This document shows, piece after piece, positions 16,185 through 28,568 of a stretch of DNA of 64,000 nucleotides. The notes under the pieces were generated by a model, which saw only the letters and a program-made list of their open reading frames with translations, did no database searches and was not told the DNA's origin. Positions within the stretch are counted from its first letter, which is position 1. Each line of letters starts with the position of its first letter. Origin of the DNA: Hybos culiciformis. Lineage: Eukaryota > Arthropoda > Insecta > Diptera > Hybotidae. The stretch lies in assembly GCA_964007475.1 (NCBI GenBank), contig OZ023275.1:16099829-16163828 (forward strand), given 5' to 3'. The translations under genes and the position numbers were made by a program.

Positions 16185-19100
16185 CTAGATATTTCCAGCT
16201 CCATTATAAAATTGAAAATTGTGAAAATTTACGGGAGTTTTTGGACTTGAACATAGATATAAAAAATCATCAGACTGAAGTTGAGTTTGATTTAAATTTG
16301 GCTCACTTGTGCTACGTAAAATTTTTGGTAATGTTCTCAGCATATTTTCTAACATATTTAGAATCAAACGAAACAAAGGTCGTTCATTCTGGTCAAATTT
16401 GATACAATCTTCACCTAACCGTTTTAGAGCTTGTGGACAATCTGATCGAATTCGACTCATATCTGGCCGTAAAAGACCGCGTCCTACCATAAATAATATT
16501 TGATCTTTATTATTAATATTATTATAGGGTAAGCATTCTGCTAATAACTCGTACATCACAATTCCAAAAGAGTAAACGTCAGACTGAAATGAATATGGAC
16601 TTTGTTCTTGCATTCTTATAACTTCAGGAGCCATCCATAAAATACTTCCAGTTGGTTGATTAGCTTGTTTTTCACCTGACCATCGTGTTTTTGCAGTTGC
16701 TAAACCAAAATCTCCTATTTTTACCGATAAATCTTCATGTAAGAAAATATTATTTGATTTTAAATCCCTGCAATTATATAAGAAAATAATTAATTATTTA
16801 AGAAAGAAGCACTGAAAATATTAAGAAAGAAAAACAATTTCGCAGAACAATCTGTTGTTTCAATAACGAATTAAATTGAAAACGTATTTTAGAATTCAAA
16901 ATAAAATTGTCGATGTGAAAATGGTAAATACCTGTGAATAATATGTTTAGCATGTAAATAATCCATTCCTTGAGCGACTTGTCGTGATATATCGATTAAT
17001 GTATTTAATTTAAACTTAGTTTCGCTAACATGAACATGCTTGTACAAACTACTGCCCTCGCACCATTGTGTAACAATTGCAAGTGAAGGTTTGCTAACGC
17101 AACCCATAAATAATAAAATATTGCAGTGACGAGTCTTTTTCAACATAGCAACTTCATTTTTAAATGCTTGCAACTGAGCTGGACTAGGTGTTTTCACATT
17201 CAGCGTTTTAACTGCAACAGACCCGTGCCAGTGTGCTTTATATACAGTTCCAAACGATCCTGAACCAATTCTTGGTCCTATTAAAATCTCCTCTGCTTGA
17301 ATATTCTAAACATAAAAATAATATTAAATTTTAAGGGAATTCCAAAAAGTTTCAGTTATTATATTTAATAGTACTTTGGATTGCGAACCTCATCATAACA
17401 ACGTTTCTATGTATACTCAATTATTTATTATTTTATTTTGTGGCGTAAGAGCTCTTAACAGCTTTTTTAATAATTTTTTTTTTAATTTTCTATAAACTTA
17501 TTTCTATAACAAAATAAAACGGGTATGCTATTGAAAAAATACAGAAATAAATAATGGATTAAACATATAAAATTGTTATTTCATTATAATACGGCTAACA
17601 ACTTATAATATTAAGCATACCGTAAGAAAATTCAGATCCAAATACTTAATAAATGTACAGAAAATTACCCAATTTTCATCGGAATTCTTTGGATCCCGGG
17701 GAGATAATAAATTTTTATTACTCTCGTCTGCAGACCTAGCTCGTTGTCGTTTAGGATGTTTTAATGTGTTTGTTGGAGAAGCTTGTGTTGAATGTGAATG
17801 TTCAGCGTTTTGAGCCTGAAATAAATGAAATATTTATTATTCACTGTATTACCATAATATAAATATCTTTCTACTTGTAATGGTCCTTTGGATTGTAAAA
17901 GCGTCTTCTGAGAATCAGTTAATGGTTTAACACTATTGATACATACATTAGGAGCTGAATTTGATCTGTCATGCTGACTTAAGATGTAACGTGGATGACG
18001 ATTTTGCAATCCTAATGCAGCACCACCTGGATGTAAAATACCAACTTTATTTTCTGGATTTTGCGCTAATAATAATTGATAATAGTTATCCATTGGAAAT
18101 TGTTGACATAATGTTGGTACTTTGTCAGCACAACGTTGATGAAAACGAAAATTACATTGATTACAATAAAATCCACTAAACAATAAACGACGACAACCTT
18201 CACAGAATGCTAACGAAAAAAATGTTTTTCGAATAAATTGATGTGAAATATGAGTCATAACTGGACACTTGTCTAAAACTTTAACATAAACTTCTTCAGC
18301 ATTTATCAAACTAATGTCAGTATCCCAAGGTATTGGATAATTATTTGATAAAGTTGTTGTCACTTCACACATTTCAGGATTAAGATTTCGACGTCTTAAT
18401 GCCTTCATTAAAGCCTCGCGTAATGGAGTGCCTGGAATTACTTCTACCGATGTTCTCTGTTGATTAGGCAAATGCGCTCTAAGAAATACTTTGGCTTGCC
18501 TCGTTAAAGTATTGCTATTACTACTATCAGTCTAAAAAAAATACAAACATATCAAAATAACTTTAATTAAAATTTTAGTAAACTTCAAAAATTTCATAAA
18601 AGCTATAATGCAATAATAATTAATTACCACTGAATTTATCTGAATATGGCGACTTGAATTAGGTTCACGTGAAACACAAATAAAAATATAAAATTTGTTT
18701 GCGACAATTATGTTCAAGTTGGTATTACTATTATTGATAATGAAGTGTTTGAAAATTTTTTTGATTTATCATAAAGTCATAAAAAAAATTAAAAAATGTT
18801 GGTGAACAAAAAAAAAAACAAAAAAATATTTTGAGTGGTATTTTGATTTCAATTGAACTTATTGGAAAAAATATGTAGAGCGACAAAAAGTGAAATTAAG
18901 CTAATTCGACTTTTTTATTTATTTATTTTGTTTGTTTTGATGGCCTGGGATTCAATCACTTAGCAAATTCCATAGAGAGTTTCAAATTTATGGTTGATAC
19001 CGCCACAACTAAGTCTGTAGCACTGAATATTATTATTATATAATAATTTATTTGCTAAATAAAAGAACTGCTTTTTCATGTATACAATACACAAAATAAA

Positions 19101-21673
19101 AGTACATAACCGATTAAAATGGTAATCAAAATGTCAAAAGGATATCATAATGTTAGATTTAATAGTCAAAATTCTTATGTGCCACGCAAAGTAAAATTAA
19201 CAAGTTGCGAGATAATAATACGCTCACCTGATATTGAATGAAATTTTGAATTGATTTTAAAAATAATAATTTTAGTTCATAAAATTAATATCTAAGTACA
19301 AGATAGAGTTTATGTAAATTTTTTTTTAAATATTTAAAAACTATGTGACACAAAAAAAAATTTGGAGAAAATTAGAGCAGCTAATTTTATTTTTTGAACA
19401 AAAATGTTCCTATTTTTACACAGGTTTACGAACAAAAATAATTAAGAAAATTTTATTATTAATTATTATACTTAGGTACTTATAAGAAATACGTTCTACC
19501 TAATATGAAATATTTTATTGTCATTATATTATTTTTAATGTAAGTTTAATAATTTTTAATGTATGTATGTAATTTTTAATGTATGCTAAATGTATTGTTA
19601 AAATCATTTATTTTTAATTTTGTTTAATGTTATATTCAAAAATTTGTAACGTTAAAAAAATTTTATGTTTTATATTTTATTTGTAGTTGCATGTGAACCT
19701 TCGCCTGATGATAGGTCTGAACACTCTAAACGTCTAAACAATGTCTCCGAAATATTGAATACATAAAATAAAATATTTATTCAAAATACTGCAAGATATT
19801 TTAAACAACAATTTAAATTTTTGATGCCCGATAAATTAAAAAAAAATCATAAAATAATATTTTTTTATTTCGTTCATGTCTTTTTCTTAAAGTATATAAA
19901 AATTTGAACTATTTTTTGTAAGGAATTTTTCATATAATACTGTTTCTCACTGGCAATTCAAAGACGTCTTATTACAGTCTAACTAAATTTCAAAACCCGT
20001 TTCTTAAGTAGTCTCAGTCGGATCAAAATTGCTAGCACTCTGTCAAAAAAAAAAATCTAAATTATTCATTATCCGGAACAATATATATATATATATATAT
20101 ATATTACAAATTCGTATATCTACGACATATTATATCTTTTATCTTACCCCATATTCATCGAATTTTTGTTGTTTCAAAAATGAAGCCTCCTTTTCTTCTT
20201 GTTGAAATTGAATAATTTTTTCATTTAGTTCCTCTTCTTTTATTTCTAAATTATGAAGTTTTGATGTCAATTCATGGTATTCATTTATGTACATTGGAGG
20301 TGGCTTAAAAATATTGAAAACATTTTTAATATCAAATAATTTAAAGAATTTATTAGTTCCGTTTTTCTAAATGTATCTAGACCAGATCAGTGCTCCGCTG
20401 TTCTTCGACCGTAATGTTTCAACTTTAAATTTACAAATTAAATAATTTGTGACTGAAAATTTATGAGACTTATAAAAATTAATTACAAAAAAACACTACT
20501 CCATCCATCCACTATTGAATTCATAAAAGATTTGATGAGTATTTTTAATATTGACTAAGCTTTAATTACTTTATAATCAATAATAGTTGATACTAAGAAA
20601 TAACCAAATTTTATAAACATCTAGTATTTAGATACCTAGGTAAAATTTTTTCTCAGATATTACTTATTCATTGGAGTTACGGTATATTTTAATTTGAATC
20701 AAAACTTTATAAATTCATTTAAATAAAGTAATCGGCATATTTTAAATACAAAAAGGTGTCGTCAGTTCAACAAATTCAATTGAAATTAATCAAATACCTA
20801 ATCAATAATTTTCCGATAACTAAATATAGATAACTTAATTAAGATAGAATTTTTTTCAAAGTGATAATTCCACTTTTTTGGTGGTGTAAAAATTGTGATA
20901 TTCTGATAGTTATTCACAATCTAAAATTGCAGTTTGTGTGATGTCAAATTGTTCAGTGCCAATTTGAATGAAGAATTATATAAAATAGCACACATTAAAA
21001 TAGAAATAAAACAGTGGGTTGGTTCTTCTCTGTGAAAAGATAAAAAAAAATGGACAAATAGGCAATCTGGTTCAGTTATCTTACTTTTCACGGAAGAACT
21101 GGCGAAGTTGAAGCCATTAGATGGTAGGTATATTTCAGATGTGTGTATATTTTAGATTCAAAAACCAAACAAAACGAAAATAATTGATTGAAGCCATATA
21201 TGCCCCTCCTAGAAATCGAAAGACAAAACTATTTTAGACTGTGTTTCTAGGTAAATATATTAAGGACAAATTACTTCAAATTAAAAAGAATAACAAATAC
21301 TTTAATATCAATTTTTCTTAGAATGCCGGCAACGGATTATTGATTATTGAATTTTTGTTTTTTTTTTTTTCATTTTTTTTAATTTTATTTTAACACTGTA
21401 GTCTGTAAATTGTCCTATTAAGGGTTTATTCTTGTAAAGCTGAAAAAAATAGGTAGGTAGGTAGGTATTTATGTATGTAAAACTTCATTTGAAATTTACC
21501 TCTTGTAAATTAGCAAATTTATCATTCAGTGCGTCAATATTTTCTCGGGTCACATTTATAACTGATTGAATATTCCATAATTCTTCAATTAAATTAGTTT
21601 CTCGATTATTTAAATCAGATTTAAATTTTGAAATATCTTCATCGGTGCCAATTAATTCTTCATTGGAGGACAT
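16185..21673 (-). CDS. Raf: Raf serine/threonine kinase (B-Raf type, pole hole orthologue)
   Basis: This is the MAP-kinase-kinase kinase acting between Ras and MEK. Six exons on the minus strand (21500-21673, 20148-20303, 17875-18531, 17669-17815, 16932-17305, 16185-16767) keep phase and give 696 aa. Residues 1-110 form the B-Raf-specific N-terminal region ([18 protein letters not shown] joined to [16 protein letters not shown]). The Ras-binding domain is at about 123-197 and the C1 zinc finger at about 203-248 (H-x12-C-x2-C pattern). The 14-3-3 site RSNSAPN lies in CR2. The kinase domain from about 385 has the P-loop GSGSFG, VAVK lysine, HRDLKSNN catalytic loop (split by an intron within the Arg codon), [13 protein letters not shown] activation segment and APE motif. 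The C-terminal 14-3-3 site RSTSEPN is present. The activation segment has Ala where human B-Raf has V600, as in Drosophila. A further short exon between exons 2 and 3 cannot be excluded. Confidence 0.96.
19701..19775 (+). repeat. Possible retroelement 3'-end relic in a Raf intron
   Basis: Within the 1.6-kb second Raf intron, a stretch reading CTGATGATAGGTCTGAACAC...CTCCGAAATATTGAATACAT is followed by AATAAAA. It resembles the CTGATGA...CGAAA sequences often seen at the 3' ends of Penelope-like and other retroelements. No coding sequence remains. The call rests on pattern memory only. Confidence 0.25.
20084..20104. repeat. (AT)n microsatellite
   Basis: An uninterrupted AT dinucleotide run in the second Raf intron, next to the exon 2 donor. 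No further role is apparent. Confidence 0.8.
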
Positions 21674-22282
21674 AATTTCTTATTCTTATATTAATGTTTT
21701 ATAAATTTTATTATTTTTATTGATTCTTTTAAAGTCGGAAAATTCAAACAAAATTTTTGTCCATAATTTTTTATTTTTTTTCGCTATTTCTTCATGACAA
21801 CTGCAAAAAAAAAATTACCCCGTCGTTTTTAATTTTTGGCATTTCCAAAGTGGGGAAAATTTTTCTTCTTCACAATCTTTAATTCTTTACTACAAAAAAT
21901 GAAAAATAAAAACTCTTTAATAATGATTGTGATTTTTCTTTTAGATTTTCCTTCGAATTAAAAATGAAAAACTTTTTACAGAGGTTTTTCATTAAAAATA
22001 AAACAATTATTTTATGTTTAAATTAATTAATATTGTTAAAATTATTTGTTCTAATTCTTAATTTTTTTTTTTATAAATTTTTCTTTTAAAAATTAAAAAT
22101 TACCATCGTCTTTTTTAATTTTTTTTTTTACAAATTTTACAACTCTCTATCTGACAATACGAATCAGGGTCGAGTTGATAATGGATCAACAAAAAAAAAA
22201 GATATGAAATTTAATTGGTGGTTACACGAGATGAAAAATTTCATAAATATAAGGAGTAAACACAATTATGTAGTTTAAGTAC

Positions 22283-22768
22283 TAAACACAATTGGGGCGA
22301 CAGCGACAACGACAGCGATAGCGACTATCAAAAAAAAATAGAAACCATATATTTGTATGAGAATGAACACAATTGAGACGACTGGCGACAAACGACATTG
22401 TCGCCTGGCGACAAATTAGAAATGTTTCTATTTTGTCGCCGGGCGCCAACGACAACCATAATTTTTTTTATTTATTTGCTATTTGTTTATTTTTTTCCTC
22501 GCTGTCGCCTAATTGTGTTTACTTCTTAAGGCGACAACGACAACGATATCACTGGAGTAACACAATTATGGCGACAAAATAAATAAACAGGAAAAAAAAA
22601 ACAAATAGGAAAATAATAAAAAAAAAATATGGTTGTCGTTACAAAACATTTCTAATTTGTCGCCAGGCGATAAAGTCGTTTCTCGCCAGTCGCCTCAGTT
22701 GTATATATATTCTATTTTTTTGACAGTCGCTATCGCTGTCGTTGTCCCTGTCGCCCCAATTGTGTTTA
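22283..22768. mobile_element. GC-rich foldback/MITE element, copy B
   Basis: A 486-bp element sits between the divergent Raf and PRP38B genes. Its inverted ends match over about 60 bp, starting TAAACACAATTGGGGCGACA on both strands and running through a GCGATAGCGACT segment into an A-rich stretch. GTAC flanks it on both sides (22279-22282 and 22769-22772), a plausible 4-bp target duplication, although the tetramer is itself a palindrome. Internally it holds further inverted GGCGACAA/TTGTCGCC blocks, and the 22500-22580 segment matches an internal block of copy A, so it may be a nested or compound copy. It encodes no transposase. Confidence 0.8.
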
Positions 22769-23360
22769 GTACTATAAAATTCATTAATCGTCCTCATGTT
22801 CTTTATAGGGTATCTATCTGCACTTGAACTTTAAAATTAAGCTTTTCTTAGAATTAATCTAAAAACTAACCTGTAGAAACAGTAGAAACTGGATTTTTCA
22901 TACAAAAAATAACTAAAATATTATAAAAACAAGGAATTTTCTTTGGCAAAATAGGGATATTTCATGTTTTGAAATAGTCTCAGTTTGGGAACGCACTCTT
23001 AACCTATTCCTTTATTTTTTTTAAATAATACAAATAAAATCAAACTGAAACCATTTTTATATAAAATCTGGCATTTAATGTCAAAATGAATTATTTCATT
23101 ACTACTAATTATTAAGTATGTGATTCTAGATTAAAAAAAATTTTAATTAAAAATTGATTTCTGGCAACGTAGTATTTATGTAGTTTTTTTCTGGGACGTG
23201 GAAATACTGAAAATACTGAAGGAAGATTTTATTAATATTTTATTTCTGCTTGTATTTCCAAAAAAAAAAAATGTTTTATAATTTTCATCATAAAATTCTT
23301 TAATAAAATTAATTTAAAATATAAATATTAAAATAAATTAAATTAAATTAAACTAGTAGA

Positions 23361-26300
23361 ATGGAAACGCAAGAAGGTAATAAATATATATATTTTTTTT
23401 AATTTATTTGGCGGCTGTAAAAATTTTATTTCGATTATAAAATCATAAGAGCAGTGGACCCACGCAACCACGCTATGAAATGAAACGTTTAGTTTTGCGA
23501 CGCCGAGGCTGCTGAACCAGTTGTAATGATGAAAAGAAATATCAAATATCCTTCACAAAAAATCATAAATTTTTAAATAAAAAATTAAAAAATTAGAAAT
23601 AGGAAATTTTTGGCTTACTTTAGAAAACCGGTGTGATTTGCAAATTATCTAAATTTAGGAACCTACACAATACAAATCTGTTTATCTAAAAATGCCCAAA
23701 CCCAAAGTACTTAAGGCCTAAGATGTTTACTTTGGATGCCTAGAGCCTACCTACAATAGATTGACAAATAGAGGAGTAGGTACAGGTAGCTGCAGTTTAC
23801 ATGTACAAGCTCAATTTGGCTGAATCTTGGTGAGGAGATAGAGACGGTGCCCAAACGCAAAAGCATTTTTATTAGAAAGGCTTCGTCTGCCGTAACTTAA
23901 ACAATACTTCTTGATACCCATTCGTTCGGCTTTGACTTTGTTTTATTCAATTTTTTATGTATTCAAGTTATGAAAGACCCCTCAGTTTACTTTTTTTATG
24001 TTTTTCATTCGTTTTTCGCGGTTATACAGTGGACATACCCTTGCTTTGGTAAAAGGCAGGTATTTTCAATTACAAATCAACTTAAAATTTATAGAATAGA
24101 ATAAAATTTATAGATAAAGTCCCTATTAAATTCAAAGGGAAGGTAATATAACATACCTACCTACCTATTTTGCTTTGAAAACATGATTTTAAACAAAAAA
24201 ACAAGCATTTTGCAAACTGGTATTGCATTAATTTTGATTACTTAAGCTTTTTTTTTTTTTTTATTTAATTTATGAAAAATATTTTTTATTTTTTTTTTAG
24301 AATATGCAAGCCTTAAGAAAGTGGGTAAACAGCACAATACATTGCCAATTTATGGCAATGAAAATACAATGAATTTGAATCCATTGATTTTAACAAATAT
24401 TCAGGGTTCAAGTTATTTCAAAGGTACGTCGCAAAGGTAGTAACCAAAAGAAAATATTTTTTTTTTCTTTATTTTATATTTTCTTGTAGTTTTTAAGTTA
24501 TGAATAAACAACGGCTTAGTAATATTTTTAGAAAATAATTTAAGTTACAAGAGAATTTTATAATAGGTAATAAAAATCAGCAGGATTTTTGTCTTAAAAG
24601 TTCTAAGAATCATTTCGTTCAAAACTTCTAAATCAAAAATGGATTTTCTGTGTAATTATTCCCTGCAGAATATTTTGCCTATACCACTAATCGTCTGTTC
24701 AATTTTTGCTAGAAAAACATAAAACTCAAATAGTCAAAATCTCATTATTTCGGGATTGAAGATAAAAAAAAATTTGCCATAAGCTTGATTATTTTTAATT
24801 TAACAAAGTTTTGATTAAAATTTATTGGCTAGATTAAAATTCCATAAAAGATTACTTTTCCATTAGTTTTGAATGGTATATTATAGCACATACTTTTTTT
24901 GATTTTACAACAACTGAATTATTGGAATCGAGGAATTCGCAATTCAGAATTTCGAATTATTTTATGGTGAAGCCCTAATGTGAAGTTAAAATACATATTT
25001 CTTCACTATTTGGAATTTTATTAAGCACTAAGTAATGTATCCACCTATATTTTTATAGTATTCAATCTGTTAAATTTAATGTTTTTTAATAAAATGTTTT
25101 ATTATGTGTTTAAAAATTAATTGTGCTTCTTATAATTGATTTTTTTTTTTTTTTTTATTTAAGTGACATTATTCAAACTAAAAACATATCACGAGGTTGT
25201 AGATGAAATTTACTATCAAGTAAAACATTTGGAACCTTGGGAAAGAGGATCAAGAAAAACATCTGGTCAAACGGGAATGTGTGGCGGGGTAGGTAATGTG
25301 TTGTAAATATATATTTTTTAAAAAAAATTATGTTTTTTAATTTATGCATTTAATAAGTTGTCTTCACATTACCATTTGATACTTTGATATTTGGAAATAA
25401 TTGACGATGCTTCTTAATTTTTGTAAAATTGAAGAATTATCAGATGTCAGAATATCAGAATTAGAAGTGGGAAAAGTGAAGTAAATTATTGATTTTCAAT
25501 GATGAATAAAAAATTCAGGGTCTTATTATTTTCACAATGAAATGATACTTATTAAATCATCGATAGCAGGGCGAAAGATAGTTTTGTTTTAACTTATAAT
25601 TCTATCTAAAATTATAATGAAAGAATAAAAAATAATATAAGACGTTAATCAAGTAATGTTATTCGAGAAATTAATAAGTATCACTTCACGACGAAAATTA
25701 AATTAACGATAAAGATTTGGTTACATTCGAAATATGTTTTGTTTTCTAGGTAAGAGGAGTTGGAGCTGGTGGAATTGTATCTACAGCTTTCTGCTTATTA
25801 TACAAATTATACACATTACGTTTAACTAGAAAGCAAGTCAATGGTCTATTAAATCACACTGATTCTCCATACATTAGGGCACTTGGTAAGATTAAAATAA
25901 TTTTTATGATTAATCAAAATAATGTCTGCTCTTTTAATAAACAAATAATCAATGGCTAATGAATTTGAAATTTGATTCTTTTAAAGGTTTTATGTACATC
26001 CGATTTACTCAACCGCCAGGCGATTTGTATGACTGGTATGAAGATTACTTTTTAGACGAGGAAGAAATTGACGTCAAGGCCGGTAGCGGCCAGGTGAGTC
26101 CGTACGGTCAATTTCAATTTTGTTAACAATTTGTTACTAACATAATATTATTTAAATTAATTTCTAGGTAATGAATATAGGCCAAATGGTATACCAATTT
26201 TTAACAAAATTAGACTGGTTTTCGACATTATTTCCTAGAATACCTGTACCAATTCAAAAACAAATAGAAAAAAAAGTAGAATTATATTGTCGTTCTAATA

Positions 26301-26668
26301 ATGTGAGCTTACATCAATTAAGTGCTAATTCTTTAGATGCTGTAAGGCGGAATAATTATCCAGCTGCAGGTAGTAGTAGCAGTAGTAGTACAACTAGAAA
26401 TCCAGGTGAATATGATAGAAGGGAGCCAACTTCTTCGACTAATTACGGAAGTGGAAATTACGGCAGAGAGAGGGAATACGATTCCTATCGTGATGAGTAT
26501 AAACGATCGAGGTCAAGAGAAAGAAATCGTGATGATCAATCAGGATCAAGAGAAAGAAAGCATAAAAAGAAGCATAAACATAGAAGTCGCAGCCGAGAGG
26601 ATAGAAAAGAAAGAGAGTATTCGAATAGAGATCGTAACAGAGATCGAGAATACGAGAGAAAACATTGA
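23361..26668 (+). CDS. Prp38B: Pre-mRNA-splicing factor 38B (PRP38 family)
   Basis: This is a PRP38-domain nuclear splicing factor associated with the spliceosome. Six exons join in phase: 23361-23376, 24301-24423, 25164-25288, 25750-25885, 25987-26093 and 26168-26668, for 335 aa. The first exon is only 16 nt (METQE plus one base), and the first intron of 924 bp is the largest. The PRP38 domain reads NTLPIYGNENTMNLNP, TYHEVVDEIYYQVKHLEPWE, TGQTGMCGGVRGVG-like SGQTGMCGGVRGVG, GGIVSTAFCLLYKLYTLRLT, NHTDSPYIRALGFMYIR, DVKAGSGQVMNIGQMVYQF and DWFSTLFPRIPVPIQKQIE. From about residue 225 the protein is a low-complexity Arg/Ser/Glu/Lys tail (RSRSRERNRDD, KKHKHRSRSRED), as expected of RS-type splicing factors. 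The very short first exon is the least certain part. AATAAA-like signals follow from about 26871. Confidence 0.95.
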
Positions 26669-27944
26669 TTTTTCTTGTTTTTTATTTCATTTCCTTATTG
26701 ATTCCATTGATTAAAATAGTTATTGCAAATCTAATTAATATTTTGTCAAATATTTGAATTTTTGTTTTGTACCTTAATAACTAATGTAGAAAAAAGTTAA
26801 TTTTTTTTAAAGATTTTAAGAAAATAGAAACAGGCTTTTATCATTAAAGACAAAAAAACGCAAAGAGCGACAAATAAATAAAATAAAAATAAATCATTCG
26901 TTTTTTTAATTTTTCAGGTTTCTTTTCCATGATTCCGAAACTACATACCGTATACTAAATAAAAAAATTATATTTAATTTATGTAGACGGAAGCCCACGA
27001 AAAAAAAAGATATACCCTACGAACAGTAAAAAATGTATAACCTAAAATTAGTTTAGAATGATTGATCAAAAATGATGTTTAAATACGCTTTTCGTATTTG
27101 TCCTTTTAAATAAGAATATTTTTAGTTGGTCGCAAATATCTCGGAAGCCTATAAGAAAAAGAATACATACATCATTGTATTAATTTTTGCTCTTCATATT
27201 ACAAATTGTATATTAAATAAGTGAATATGTTGCCATACTTAGCTCCTTTAAAGCTTTTAGCGTTGGAGCATAAGTTTTAATATATTTTGTATTTGTAAAT
27301 GAAATATTATGTAATAAATGAACTTGAAAAAAATAAAAAACGGCGAGTTTTTCAGCATTTTTGAGGTCGGTCCAACTTTTAATTACCTTCCCAAGAACTT
27401 GGGGAAAAAACATCAAAGTTACTTAGATATAGAGTTTTAAAAAATATTAATCGTTTTGCTTCGTAACAATTTATTATTTGCATTTTTTTCATAATTTTTC
27501 AAGTTCTTGGGTTTTTTGAATACATAATTAAAAGTTTCAATTCATGGTCACCATAGGTTGAGCTGACCTCAAAAATTCTGGAAAATACATCGTTTTCGAG
27601 ATTTTTGCGAAAAACTAAAAATAAAATGACAAATATGGTCAGCGTATATGTAAATGTTCTTTGCAAAATAAGAACTTATACTTTTTAAATTTTATAATCT
27701 AACAATTGCGGATGTAAACTTGACGACGACTGGATTCTAAATAGTTTTTGAACAATATTTTTTTTTCTTGTTTTGCTTAAAATAAATTATAATTCTAAAA
27801 AAGGGATTAAAATCTTAAAAGAAAAATCTTCAACATTGTACCTACCTGCAGAGCGATACTCATTTAGCCAAACACACATTGTATTAAATAATTCTATACA
27901 AAGAAGAAAATGTTGGGAATGTAAAAACTAAATTTTTTTTTTAT
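26669..27944. other. Intergenic stretch, 3' UTR of PRP38B plus a dispersed repeat
   Basis: No gene is supported. The first 200-250 bp are likely PRP38B 3' UTR. A dispersed repeat shared with 36808-36890 lies at 27541-27623. The rest is AT-rich. Confidence 0.5.
27541..27623 (+). repeat. Dispersed repeat, copy 1
   Basis: About 80 bp from TTCATGGTCACCATAGGTTG through CCTCAAAAATTCTG to TCGTTTTCGAGATTTTTGCG matches 36808-36890 with scattered substitutions. No open frame is conserved. It is probably a fragment of an interspersed element of unknown class. Confidence 0.65.
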
Positions 27945-28240
27945 TAATTTATTATAAAGATAATAAAATATTCACATATAGAATATAACTGATTATGTAT
28001 ATTATTTCATTAATATATATTTATTTTTTAAAAAAATGCATGAAAATTTTGAATTCAAGAATTTGTCCAAAGAAATTTATCAAATTAATTATTTAAATAT
28101 TAAGTATATAAATTATGCATAATGTTTTAAAACAAAGCAATTATAAAAACTTATAAATGATGACTTCGATAAAAAATAATAATAAAATTTAAATTGAACG
28201 CTCGCTCCGAATCCTCTGTGCAAATTGACATGAACATGAA
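27945..28240 (-). pseudogene. Duplicated relic of the terminal exon of the H3-variant gene
   Basis: This stretch is a diverged duplicate of 28330-28610, the last exon of the neighbouring H3 gene and its 3' flank. The minus strand at about 28195-28231 reads QFAQRIRSERSI then stop, against [13 protein letters not shown] in the functional exon. The AG splice acceptor and adjacent bases present at 28610-28611 are altered here, so the exon probably cannot be used. Similarity continues through the flanking A/T-rich sequence (the AAAATTTTGAATTCAA block occurs in both). It records a local tandem duplication. Confidence 0.75.
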
Positions 28241-28568
28241 CCCGATATGCATGTAGGATATTAGGTCAAACATACATAAAATCGAATTCTATTAAGTAAT
28301 TTTACTGCCAATAATACAAAATTATTTTTATTTATTATAATGATTATAAGATATAACTGTTTATATTATTCATTAATAAAGAGAATTATAAAATAATTTT
28401 GTTTTTTTTTTTTTAAATCGCCTTATAAAAATTTTGAATTCAAAAATTTATCCAAAGAACTTATCAACTAACTTTTAATACATACTTAAAAAATTAAATT
28501 ATTCATAATGTTTAAAAAAAGAAATAATAAAAAAAGCATTTTATGATGACACGAAAAAAAAACAAAAT

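Noticed and set aside
18610..18690. Extra Raf exon encoding [14 protein letters not shown] before a GTAATT donor
   Set aside because: No convincing upstream acceptor was found, and exons 2 and 3 already join in phase; could be revisited with RNA data.
19701..19775. Hammerhead ribozyme (CTGATGA ... GAAA core words)
   Set aside because: The words are present, but I could not pair a stem II between them or find a convincing stem III and cleavage site.
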